Shown: positions 9,454-17,511 of the stretch, in pieces
Position numbering within the stretch: the stretch's first letter is position 1
Layout of the letters: each line of letters starts with the position of its first letter
Assembly (NCBI GenBank): GCA_964401385.1
Contig: CAYNYF010000017.1
Coordinates: 1-56,246 of the forward strand
Length of the DNA stretch: 56,246 nt
Direction of reading: 5' to 3'
Source of the DNA: CAYNYF01 sp964401385
GTDB taxonomy: Bacteria; Planctomycetota; Phycisphaerae; SM23-33
Made by a program: the position numbers and the translations under genes
Notes under the pieces: generated by a model
Databases searched by the model: none
What the model was told of the DNA's origin: nothing
The model's input: the letters and a program-made list of their open reading frames with translations, nothing else

Positions 9454-11202
9454 ATGCTGACCAGACTCAGAGTGCGCAGACTCAAGAAGTTGGAGATGGA
9501 CGTCGAACTGGGGAGATCCGTAGTGTTGATCGGCCCCAACAACTCTGGGAAGACGACCGCACTTCAGGCCTTGACGCTCTGGGACCTAGGCCTGCGCCAG
9601 TGGCTTGCCAAGCGCGGGGGCAGGGCTCCTGCGGAGAAGCGCCCCGGGGTCGCCATTAACCGGCGGGACTTGATCTCTATTCCCGTTCCCAGCGCCAAAC
9701 TTCTCTGGCGAGACCTGCACGTTCGCAGCGTCAAGAGCATAAACGGAAAGGCGGAAAGCACCAGGAATATCCGAATCGACGTCGTTGTTAACGGCGTGGC
9801 GGGCGGCGTTGCCTGGTCCTGCGGCTTGGAGTACGACTACACGAACGAGGAGTCCTTCGTCTGCCGTCCCATTCGTCAACCCGATCAAGATGAAACTCCC
9901 GTTCAGAAGGCGAAGTTCACCGAGATTCCCGATGGTGCAACGGGGATGAAGGTGGCGTACTTGCCCCCAATGTCAGGGCTGGCCGCGAGCGAGCCCAAGT
10001 GGGAGCCCGGAAGGATCAACGTGCTGCTGGGCGAGGGGCAGACCGCTCAGGTTCTCCGAAACTTGTGCTTCCAGGTGTACGAGAGCGATCGCGACCACGG
10101 CACTTGGAAGGAACTGTGCAGCCGCATCCGTTCGCTGTTTGGCGTTGAGTTGCAGCCACCCACCCACATTCTGGAACGTGGCGAGATCACGATGGAATAC
10201 CTGGAACCCAACGGGGTTCGTCTGGACCTGGCCGCCTCCGGCCGGGGGCTTCAGCAGACGCTGCTGTTGCTGGCGCACCTATACGCCAATCCCAAGACCG
10301 TCCTTCTGCTGGACGAACCGGATGCGCACCTGGAGATTCTTCGCCAGCGCCAGATATACCAGATTCTGACGGAAACCGCCGACAAACAGGGGGCGCAGGT
10401 CATCGCGGCCAGCCACTCGGAAGTCATGCTGAATGAAGCGGCTACACGCGGCCAGGTCATCGCCTTTGTCGGGAAACCGCACATTCTGACGGACCGCGGC
10501 AGCCAGGTCCTGAAGGCCCTCTCGGGCATCGGCTTCGACCAGTACTATCAGGCTCAGCAGACGGGGTGGGTGCTGTTTCTGGAGGACGCGACCGACCTGG
10601 CCATCCTCCAAGAATTCGCGCGTCTGCTGGACCATCCGGCCAAGGACTGCCTGGAACGACCTTTCGTCAACTACGTCGCCACGAACCTGCCCCAGAAGGC
10701 CCGGGAACGCTTCTACGGGCTCCGCGAAGCCAAGTCGGACTTGGTCGGAATCGCCGTCTTCGACCGTCTGGACAAGGAACTCCAGAAGAATACCCCGCTC
10801 ACGGAGGCGATGTGGGGCAGACGAGAAATCGAGAACTACTTCTGCTCCGAGGAGGTTCTTACGGCCTTCGCGGCGGGCGGCCAACCGGACGACCTGTTCA
10901 CCAGCGCCGAACAGGACCGGCGGCGGCAGGCCATGCAGGAATCCATCGCGGAAGTCTCCAAGGCGCTGGAGACTCTCAGCAAGCCCGGGCCCTGGTCGGC
11001 GGATGTCAAGGCCTCGGACGAATTCCTCGATCCGCTGTTTGCGGCGTTCTCCAAGCGGATGGGCCTGCCCCTGGTCCTCCGGAAGAGCGAATACTGTAGC
11101 CTGATCAAGTTCCTGCCCAAGGGCAAAGTGGACTCGGACGTCAGAAGAATGTTGGACAAGGTTGTGACCGTTGCGGGCAACGCCAGGCCAAGGAAAGACT
11201 GA
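9454..11202 (+). CDS. OLD-like AAA ATPase with C-terminal TOPRIM-type region
   Basis: This 582-residue protein has an ABC/SMC-type ATPase fold: Walker A GPNNSGKTT (residues 27-35), a signature-like segment ASGRGLQQTLLLL (about 261), Walker B LLLDEPDAHLE (about 285) and a switch His in ASHSEVML (about 319). The C-terminal third shows features of an OLD-family TOPRIM nuclease: an acidic patch in LFLEDATDLAIL (about 375), VFDRLDK (about 436) and RREIENYF (about 456). OLD proteins are ATP-dependent nucleases used in phage defence (P2 Old, Gabija GajA). It is wedged between the restriction and methyltransferase genes with 2-4 base gaps, so it is probably a third component of the same system. A regulatory ATPase role is an alternative. 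Family assignment is firm for the ATPase and moderate for TOPRIM. Confidence 0.82.
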   Translation: MLTRLRVRRLKKLEMDVELGRSVVLIGPNNSGKTTALQALTLWDLGLRQWLAKRGGRAPAEKRPGVAINRRDLISIPVPSAKLLWRDLHVRSVKSINGKAESTRNIRIDVVVNGVAGGVAWSCGLEYDYTNEESFVCRPIRQPDQDETPVQKAKFTEIPDGATGMKVAYLPPMSGLAASEPKWEPGRINVLLGEGQTAQVLRNLCFQVYESDRDHGTWKELCSRIRSLFGVELQPPTHILERGEITMEYLEPNGVRLDLAASGRGLQQTLLLLAHLYANPKTVLLLDEPDAHLEILRQRQIYQILTETADKQGAQVIAASHSEVMLNEAATRGQVIAFVGKPHILTDRGSQVLKALSGIGFDQYYQAQQTGWVLFLEDATDLAILQEFARLLDHPAKDCLERPFVNYVATNLPQKARERFYGLREAKSDLVGIAVFDRLDKELQKNTPLTEAMWGRREIENYFCSEEVLTAFAAGGQPDDLFTSAEQDRRRQAMQESIAEVSKALETLSKPGPWSADVKASDEFLDPLFAAFSKRMGLPLVLRKSEYCSLIKFLPKGKVDSDVRRMLDKVVTVAGNARPRKD

Positions 11203-11204
11203 AC

Positions 11205-13964
11205 ATGCCAAAGAGGGAACGGAAGCGGCGCAGTCCGCCCAGGAAGGTCGAGACGGTCCGCCACAAGGACAAGCGGAAGAACATCCCCACGGAGGAGCTG
11301 CGGGACTTTGTGCGGGAGGATGAGCAGCAGCCCAGGAAGGTGCTCTATCCGCGCGACCCGGACCTGGACCCGCAGCTCGTCTGGAAGGGCAAGGACGAGC
11401 AGGACGCGGCGCCCCTGGAAGTCCCGGCCGTGCCGGTCTACATCCAGGAGAAGATTCACCCCCAGGCCATCATCGAGGACTTCAAGGCCACGGCCGCCAA
11501 GGCGGACAAAGCCGAGGCGCAGCTCGACCTGTTCAGCGACTTCAACGGCCTTCCCGAAGACTTCGCCGACCGCGTGGACTTCTACCACCACGAGGGCAAC
11601 TGGTCCAACCGCCTGATCCTGGGCGATTCGCTATTCGTCATGACCTCCCTGGCCGAGAAGGAGAACCTCAAAGGCCGGGTCCAGATGATCTACATCGACC
11701 CGCCCTACGGCATCAAGTTCGGCTCCAACTGGCAGGTCTCCACCCGCAAACACGACGTACGGGACGGCAAGGCCGAGGACCTCGTGCGCCAGCCCGAGCA
11801 GGTTAAGGCCTTCCGCGACACCTGGGAACTCGGCATCCACTCCTACCTGGCCTACCTCCGCGACCGCCTGGTCGTCGCCCGCGACCTACTCACCGAATCC
11901 GGGTCTGTGTTCGTCCAGATTGGCGACGAGAACGTTCACCTCGTCCGAAGCCTTCTGGATGAGGTACTCGGAAGCGAGAATTTCGTGTCTTTGATTTCTT
12001 TTCGGACCAAGATTCCGCTCAACCCAATCCATATAGCGAACATCGCGGATTTCGTGGTCTGGTACGCCAAGGACAAGGAGAAGTTGAAATTTCGGCGCAT
12101 CTTCAAGCCAAGGGATACAGGGGATGATTCAGTCTACTCGCCGGTAGAAGGACCGACGGGCGAGGAACGCATTGCCACACTTGTAGACCTGATGGCATCA
12201 GGGCACACAGAATCGTGCCATTTTGAGTTCTTCCACGAGGGTAGGCGCGCGTTTCCGCCAGGAAGGAATAGCTGGAAGACAACGCCGCAAGGAATGCGGC
12301 GGCTCATAGGGGCCGGGCGTGTTCGGTGGATGAAGACTGTCCCACGGTTCCTTGGGTTTGCTCAAGACTATCCAGTCATGGAATACTCAAATCAGTGGAC
12401 GGACACGCAGGGAGCCGCCGGAAAGTCCTATGTCGTGCAGACGGCCGACAAGGTCATCGGGCGATGCCTTCTTATGACTACTGACCCCGGCGACTTGGTT
12501 TTGGACCCCACGTGCGGGAGCGGCACGACAGCCTATGTGGCCGAGCAGTGGGGCCGGCGGTGGATCACCATCGACACCAGCCGTGTGGCGCTGACGCTGG
12601 CCCGGACACGCCTGATGGCGGCGCGGTTCCCCTATTACCACCTGGCCGACGACTATCCCGAGACGGGCCAGATGACGGATGAGGAAATCAAGGCCCACCT
12701 TCGCAAGGCCCCGCCGGCCGCGACAAGCATGCAGGACGTGCGTAAGGGCTTCGTCTATAAGCGTGTGCCGCATGTCACTATCGGGTCCATCGCCAACAAC
12801 GAGGAGATCGACGCCATCCACGGCCGCTGGCAGCAGCGGATCGAGCCTGTGCTCAAGGACCTGAACAAGCAGCTCAAGAAGCGCTGGCGGGAGTGGGAAG
12901 TGCCGCGTGAGCCGGAGAGGGACTGGCCGAAGGAGGCCAAGGGGCTGCTGAAGGACTTCTGGTCGCTGCGCCGGAAGCGCCAGGAGGAGATTGACGCTTG
13001 CATCGCCCGCCGGGCCGACCAGGAGGTCCTGTACGACCAGCCATACCAGGACAGCCGGCGCGTCCGCGTGGCCGGGCCGTTCACGGTGGAAAGCCTCTCG
13101 CCGCACCGGACGATCAGCGTGGAGGAGAAGAAAGCCCTTACGGAAGTTGGCAAGGACGGCTGGAAGATGAAGGTCGTGGGTCCGGACGACTTCGGGCGGA
13201 TGATCCTGGAGAACATGCGGACGGCGGGGGTCAACAACCGATTCAAGGGCGAGCGGATGAAGTTCGACAGCCTGGAGCCCTACGCCGGTCAGTGGATTCA
13301 GGGCCGAGGCCAGTACGCCGGTAAAGACGGCAAGGCGCAGCGCGTGGCCGTTTGCATCGGCCCAGAGCACGGGACGGTCGGGCCGGAGCTGGTGAAGGAA
13401 GCAGCGAAGGAGGCCGTGCAGGGCGTGGGGTTCGACGTGCTGATCGTCTGCGGCTTCGCCTTCGACGCACACGTATCGGAAGAGGCCAAGCGGTACGGCA
13501 AGCTGGTGGTCCTGCCCACGAAGATCGACGACGACTTGGCCATGGGCGGGCTGCTCAAGAAGACCGGCTCGGGCGGGCTGTTCACGGTCTTCGCCGAGCC
13601 GGACGTGAAGCTGACCAGGGCCAAGGACGGCAAGGTCACGGTCGAGATCCGCGGCCTGGACGTCTACGACCCGACCACCGGCGAGATCCGCTCTTCCAGC
13701 ACCGACGACATCGCCTGCTGGTTCGTCGATACCAACTACAGCGGCGAGAGCTTCTTCGTCCGCCACGCCTACTTCACCGGCGCCGATGAGCCCTATGACA
13801 AGCTCAAGCGCGCCCTCCGGGCGGAGGTGGACGAAGCCGCCTGGTCGGAGCTGTACTCAACGAAGAGCCGCCCCTTCGCAAAGCCGGAAACCGGCAAGAT
13901 CGCCATCAAGGTCATCAACCACTACGGCGACGAGGTGCTAAAAGTGTACGAATGCAAAGGTTAG
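11205..13964 (+). CDS. Type III-like DNA methyltransferase (Mod), beta-type amino methyltransferase
   Basis: This 919-residue protein has the catalytic motif IV IYIDPPYGIKFG (about residue 162) ahead of the SAM-binding motif I LDPTCGSGTTAYVAEQWG (about 434). That is the beta order of N6-adenine/N4-cytosine methyltransferases such as type III Mod. The region between them (about 255-420) should hold the target recognition part. The N-terminus is basic (KRERKRRSPPRK). After about residue 480 there are over 400 further residues with a helical Arg/Lys-rich stretch (LNKQLKKRWREW) and an alpha/beta domain (FDVLIVCGFAFDAHV). The gene starts two bases after the OLD gene stop and should protect the host from the Res protein. 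The inter-motif DNA looks less GC-rich than the flanks, suggesting exchange of the recognition part. Confidence 0.9.
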   Translation: MPKRERKRRSPPRKVETVRHKDKRKNIPTEELRDFVREDEQQPRKVLYPRDPDLDPQLVWKGKDEQDAAPLEVPAVPVYIQEKIHPQAIIEDFKATAAKADKAEAQLDLFSDFNGLPEDFADRVDFYHHEGNWSNRLILGDSLFVMTSLAEKENLKGRVQMIYIDPPYGIKFGSNWQVSTRKHDVRDGKAEDLVRQPEQVKAFRDTWELGIHSYLAYLRDRLVVARDLLTESGSVFVQIGDENVHLVRSLLDEVLGSENFVSLISFRTKIPLNPIHIANIADFVVWYAKDKEKLKFRRIFKPRDTGDDSVYSPVEGPTGEERIATLVDLMASGHTESCHFEFFHEGRRAFPPGRNSWKTTPQGMRRLIGAGRVRWMKTVPRFLGFAQDYPVMEYSNQWTDTQGAAGKSYVVQTADKVIGRCLLMTTDPGDLVLDPTCGSGTTAYVAEQWGRRWITIDTSRVALTLARTRLMAARFPYYHLADDYPETGQMTDEEIKAHLRKAPPAATSMQDVRKGFVYKRVPHVTIGSIANNEEIDAIHGRWQQRIEPVLKDLNKQLKKRWREWEVPREPERDWPKEAKGLLKDFWSLRRKRQEEIDACIARRADQEVLYDQPYQDSRRVRVAGPFTVESLSPHRTISVEEKKALTEVGKDGWKMKVVGPDDFGRMILENMRTAGVNNRFKGERMKFDSLEPYAGQWIQGRGQYAGKDGKAQRVAVCIGPEHGTVGPELVKEAAKEAVQGVGFDVLIVCGFAFDAHVSEEAKRYGKLVVLPTKIDDDLAMGGLLKKTGSGGLFTVFAEPDVKLTRAKDGKVTVEIRGLDVYDPTTGEIRSSSTDDIACWFVDTNYSGESFFVRHAYFTGADEPYDKLKRALRAEVDEAAWSELYSTKSRPFAKPETGKIAIKVINHYGDEVLKVYECKG

Positions 13965-14029
13965 ATGGCCGAAGTCGCGGCTGATTCCCGATCGTCAGGG
14001 GAGCCATATCGCCCCGGGGAGATGCTAAC

Positions 14030-15199
14030 ATGGCCAGGAACTACTCGCCCAAGACGTTTCTGCGGCAGGCGCCCAATGTAATCCTGAAGGAATACTTTCG
14101 GCGGCGAGGAGAGCTTACTGACATCGACTTCGACGGCTTGACCGAGACGCAGGTCGATCCAATCTTCGAGGCGATGGAGGCGATGCCGCCCTCGCGGACG
14201 ACGGCCATCGAAACGGACTTCCGACAGATCAACGAGTTGGCGTGCCCTCGCGGAGTGGAGGCTATTCTGGAAGAGGCCGCTTTCCGGGGCAAGGACTGGT
14301 CCGAACGCTTCGCGGGCATGAAGAACCACCACGAGAAGGCATTCTGGACCTTTCTGCACGATCCGAGCCTGTTCCACGTGGCAGGTTGCTTTGACTACAT
14401 GGATCGAGTCGGCTTCTGGCGTCAGCGGTTCGCGGGAAAAGGCCTGCGACCAGCGCTCGGAGACGAACACATCAGTCGGCTCGCGGCCGAGATTACGGAA
14501 TTCTACGCCAGGCAGGGACGGGGACGCTATTGCCACGTGGACAACTACCTGCGGAAGAGGCCTGACCGGCACTGCTATTTCGTGTATCCCGAAGACTACC
14601 CGACAACGGACATTGGCTATGATGAACAGGGCCAGTTTCAGCACCGGCCACGACGACCGGCGTTCGAGAACGTCTTCGTTTATCGCCCCGAAGACGGCAT
14701 GTTGGAACTGCACGCCAAAGGCAAGAAGGAGCACATCGAAGGCCTGCAGGAGATCTTCTGCAAGACGATTCTCGGCCTTGACGAGCTCCCGGAAGACGAT
14801 ACTGGGCCCGCCTTCGACCTTTCCGTCTTGCGGAGCCGCGACTTCGCCTCTTCTCCGACGGATCCCGAAGACGGTGTCCGGGCGGTCTTCGTCAGGCGGC
14901 TGCGGCTCGATCTGCTCGGTGTTAGACGGAGGATCACACTGGAGGCAGGTGCGTCACTCGAGGCGCGGCATGCGATCTATGCTCTGGCTGACAAAGCCCT
15001 GAACAAGGAGCATGTCTCCCTGGAGAAGGCATTCATCAATCTGGCAACGCTCACATTCGTTTTCTCGCCTCGCAACGGCCAAAGGGCGAAGCGGCTGACG
15101 TTTGACATCGCCAACCCCGACCGCTGCACGTTGAAGGACGACTATTACGACCAGATAGCGAAGAAATACCTGCGGCGCTGGGGCATTGCTCGTGAGTGA
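14030..15199 (+). CDS. Unknown protein, first gene of an overlapping pair downstream of the restriction cluster
   Basis: This 389-residue soluble protein has no motif I recognise. It is rich in aromatic and charged residues (KNHHEKAFWTFLHD, CFDYMDRVGFW, RYCHVDNYLRKRPDRHCYFVYPED) and has no signal peptide or membrane segment. The ATG follows GGGGAG by seven bases, 65 bases after the methyltransferase stop. Its last codons overlap the next gene, so the two proteins are probably made together and may interact. Its position suggests a defence or regulatory role. That is inference from context only; a nuclease or sensor cannot be argued from visible residues. Confidence 0.75.
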   Translation: MARNYSPKTFLRQAPNVILKEYFRRRGELTDIDFDGLTETQVDPIFEAMEAMPPSRTTAIETDFRQINELACPRGVEAILEEAAFRGKDWSERFAGMKNHHEKAFWTFLHDPSLFHVAGCFDYMDRVGFWRQRFAGKGLRPALGDEHISRLAAEITEFYARQGRGRYCHVDNYLRKRPDRHCYFVYPEDYPTTDIGYDEQGQFQHRPRRPAFENVFVYRPEDGMLELHAKGKKEHIEGLQEIFCKTILGLDELPEDDTGPAFDLSVLRSRDFASSPTDPEDGVRAVFVRRLRLDLLGVRRRITLEAGASLEARHAIYALADKALNKEHVSLEKAFINLATLTFVFSPRNGQRAKRLTFDIANPDRCTLKDDYYDQIAKKYLRRWGIARE

Positions 15200-16199
15200 C
15201 CTGTTCAAGCAAATCCTGTCCCGGGCGGATACACCGGGCGGCGGTGTTTTTTCCGCTGACGAGGTCCGCGAATGGCCCGACGGCACGCTAGACCAGTTCG
15301 TATCGCTGGGCGTTCTTCGAGGAATTGCGCCCGCCAACAGCGTGGTCTGCGACCAGTGCGAGAAAGCCTGCTGGATTGAGCCAGAGATACGTGACGACCC
15401 ACGCACGGGCAAGCCTGTAGGCATTTTCTTCTGCAAGTCCAACAAAGACATTGGACGCTTCGAGGTAGACCTTGCCCGCTTGCGACAGTGGCAGGTGAAT
15501 ATGCCGGGGCTGGCAAGAAGCATTGCTGAGGGCCTGTCTGCAACTGGCGGAGTCGAAGAATCGGCCGGGGGGCGCCTGTACTTGCTTGGACGAGTCGTAC
15601 TTCAGGGGATGTCCAGAGAGGTCTTCCTGGCAGGCGGTCTGAGCGGGCCCGAGGCAAGGGGCGTTCTCAGTGAGCGCGATCGCAGGGAATGGAAGTCGGC
15701 CGTGGTTCTGGTCGCTGGTTCTGTGCCCCGCAACGGCCCATGGAAAAAGGCCGGGGTCAAAGTCTTCGCCCTCCGTGATGTGGCCTCCTTTGGTCCGACG
15801 GGCCTCATAGTGAGTGTCTCAGGACTAGAATCGCTCCTAGCGGCGAAAGGATCTCAGCGAAAGTCAGCGAAGCGAAAGGCAAAGCTGCTGACGGAGAAAG
15901 CGGCGGTCATATCGTTCCTTCTGAAACACCACGGATTCGAGTCTGACGAGTTTCGCTTCGAATACGCCGCCCAGAAAGAGATCGGTCTTTCTCTAGGATG
16001 GCGCCAGCCCAAGGTCAGCCGCGTGATCAAAGCCGCGATGGGTCCGGATTTCATGAAGCGGTACCGGGCGGCCTGCCGGGGCAAGGCTCTCCGCGGCTTC
16101 CTCAAGATACTTGATGATGGCTCCGCTGCTCTAGAAGTACCTACCTTCCGCCCGATGCACCCCACTGAGAAAGAAGCTTCTCGACAGCAGAACGTTTAG
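15192..16199 (+). CDS. Unknown protein with Cys cluster and putative C-terminal winged helix
   Basis: This 335-residue protein (start GTG 15192, giving MSDLFKQ; TTG 15186 is also in frame) overlaps the previous gene by 8 bases. Residues about 55-85 contain CDQCEKAC and later FFC, a possible zinc site. The centre (GRLYLLGRVVLQGMSREVFLAGG, then SAVVLVAG) looks alpha/beta. The C-terminus (AAQKEIGLSLGW, QPKVSRVIKAAMG) resembles a winged helix-turn-helix, so DNA binding is likely. It could be the DNA-sensing or control half of the pair. I do not recognise the family. It closes the plus-strand run that begins at the Res gene. Confidence 0.72.
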   Translation: MSDLFKQILSRADTPGGGVFSADEVREWPDGTLDQFVSLGVLRGIAPANSVVCDQCEKACWIEPEIRDDPRTGKPVGIFFCKSNKDIGRFEVDLARLRQWQVNMPGLARSIAEGLSATGGVEESAGGRLYLLGRVVLQGMSREVFLAGGLSGPEARGVLSERDRREWKSAVVLVAGSVPRNGPWKKAGVKVFALRDVASFGPTGLIVSVSGLESLLAAKGSQRKSAKRKAKLLTEKAAVISFLLKHHGFESDEFRFEYAAQKEIGLSLGWRQPKVSRVIKAAMGPDFMKRYRAACRGKALRGFLKILDDGSAALEVPTFRPMHPTEKEASRQQNV

Positions 16200-16209
16200 T
16201 CGCTCTGTT

Positions 16210-16244
16210 TATGCACTTCTGCACGCGGTTACGCATAGTGCATA
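16210..16244. promoter_or_regulatory. Inverted repeat between the unknown pair and the AlpA-like gene
   Basis: TATGCAC (16210-16216) and GTGCATA (16238-16244) form 7-base arms around a 21-base centre that itself repeats GCAC/GCAT pieces. It lies in the 177-bp gap before the HTH gene at 16377 and could be an operator for it or a weak terminator; there is no T run. The rest of the gap shows nothing clear. Confidence 0.35.
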
Positions 16245-16376
16245 GAAACATCTAAGTCGCCTCCTTTCACTGCCTTACACCCTCCCAGTGACCCGGTCCT
16301 CCGCTGTCATCGCATAGCAGCGGCTTCAGTATCGGCGCGTGAATTGGCACGCTCCCGAATGACAGGAGACGCTGAG

Positions 16377-16631
16377 ATGCAAGACCAAGGACAGACACAG
16401 GGCAAGGCGTCACCGGATCGGATCGCTCTCTCGGCGGCCGATCTGGCCCGGAACCTAGGCGTATCGCTTCGACACGTCCGGCGGATGGATTCGGCCGGGA
16501 AACTGCCGGCGGCGATACGCTTGGGACGGTCGGTGCGCTGGCTGGTTGAAGAGATCGAAAGATGGCTAGCCGCTGGAGCGCCAGACAGGCGGACATGGCA
16601 GGCGATGAGGGGCAAGAGAAATGACCGGTGA
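16377..16631 (+). CDS. AlpA/MerR-like helix-turn-helix protein
   Basis: This 84-residue protein carries LSAADLARNLGVSLRHVRRM, then KLPAAIRLGRSVRWLVEEIERWL, the compact winged helix of the AlpA/excisionase (HTH_17) type. Such proteins direct excision or activate integrase genes in phage satellites. I chose ATG 16377 because AGGAGA lies eight bases upstream; a TTG at 16344 in the same frame lacks a site. It overlaps the primase gene by 11 bases and opens the element operon. Confidence 0.8.
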   Translation: MQDQGQTQGKASPDRIALSAADLARNLGVSLRHVRRMDSAGKLPAAIRLGRSVRWLVEEIERWLAAGAPDRRTWQAMRGKRNDR

Positions 16632-17511
16632 GAAGATGGTCCGGGTGAGCCGGCTTAACCCGTGTCCGGTGTGTGGGAAGTCGGACTGGTGCCTTGTCGC
16701 CGCGGACGCTGGCGCGGCCATCTGCGCGCGAGTCCAAGAGGGCTCGGTCAAGCGGTCCGGGGAGGCTGGATGGTTGCATATTCTCAGACGGGACGGCGCC
16801 GCCAGGAAGCGGAGGTCAACGGGACGCCACGTTCCGTCGGTCAAGCCGGCGGCCAGGGATTTCGCGGCGTTGGCGGAAGAGTGCCGAGCCAAACTCACCG
16901 GCTCCTTGCTCAAGGAACTGGCTCGAACGCTGGCAGTGTCGGCGGAGTCACTGCGGCGCCTGGAGGTCGGCTGGAACGGCGGCGGGTACACCTTTCCGAT
17001 GCGCGACGAAACTGGTCGAGTGGTGGGTCTGAGAATCCGCTACCCCTCCGGGTCCAAAGCCGCAGAGAAGGGCTCCAGCAACGGCTTGTTTATTCCGACC
17101 GATATGCCGGCCGACGGCCTGCTGCTCGTTTGCGAAGGCGAGAGCGATACGGCTGCTGCCCTCGACCTTGGGTTCGCAGCGGTTGGCAGGCCAAGCTGCA
17201 ACACCGGCAGAATCATGCTATCCCGCTTCGCCCGAGGCCGCGATGCCGTGATAGTCGCCGACAATGACCCGCCGGGAAGACAGGGCGCCAAAGCGCTCGC
17301 GTCGGGTCTCGTGCCTTACTGCTCCAGCGTCCGGGTCGTCTATCCCGCCGACGGGATAAAGGACCTGCGTCAGTGGAAAGTAGCAGGGATAACGGCCGCA
17401 GAACTGAGCGACGTTATCAAGGCCACACCGAAATGCAGGCTATCGATACGCAGCGGCTGTGCCGGTGGACCGCGGAGGAGGGCAAGGCATGGATGCCGAC
17501 AAAGATCTTAG
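16621..17511 (+). CDS. CHC2 zinc-finger/TOPRIM primase-like protein
   Basis: This 296-residue protein has a Cys motif at the N-terminus (NPCPVCGKSDWC, about 13-24) like the CHC2 finger of DnaG and phage primases. It continues with FPMRDETGRVVGLRIRY and a TOPRIM core: LLLVCEGESDTAAAL with the conserved Glu (about 167) and VIVADNDPPGRQGAKAL with the acidic DxD (about 211). It should synthesise primers for element replication. The start overlaps the HTH gene and the 3' end overlaps the P-loop gene start, so the three are one operon. The last 25 residues are basic and look like read-through past the domain. Confidence 0.85.
   Translation: MTGEKMVRVSRLNPCPVCGKSDWCLVAADAGAAICARVQEGSVKRSGEAGWLHILRRDGAARKRRSTGRHVPSVKPAARDFAALAEECRAKLTGSLLKELARTLAVSAESLRRLEVGWNGGGYTFPMRDETGRVVGLRIRYPSGSKAAEKGSSNGLFIPTDMPADGLLLVCEGESDTAAALDLGFAAVGRPSCNTGRIMLSRFARGRDAVIVADNDPPGRQGAKALASGLVPYCSSVRVVYPADGIKDLRQWKVAGITAAELSDVIKATPKCRLSIRSGCAGGPRRRARHGCRQRS

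Noticed and set aside
6084..9542. Very long minus-strand open frame (1,152 codons)
   Set aside because: It is antisense to the restriction gene and open because of GC-rich codon bias. Only its last 20-30 codons (PEP-CTERM tail) look like protein.
5465..17000. Left attachment site copy of the tRNA-Ile2 3' end
   Set aside because: I scanned for TGGGCCCTGTAGG and GGATTCGAACC and found no match. GGGCCC-containing spots at about 10985, 14805 and 15646 do not continue as tRNA.
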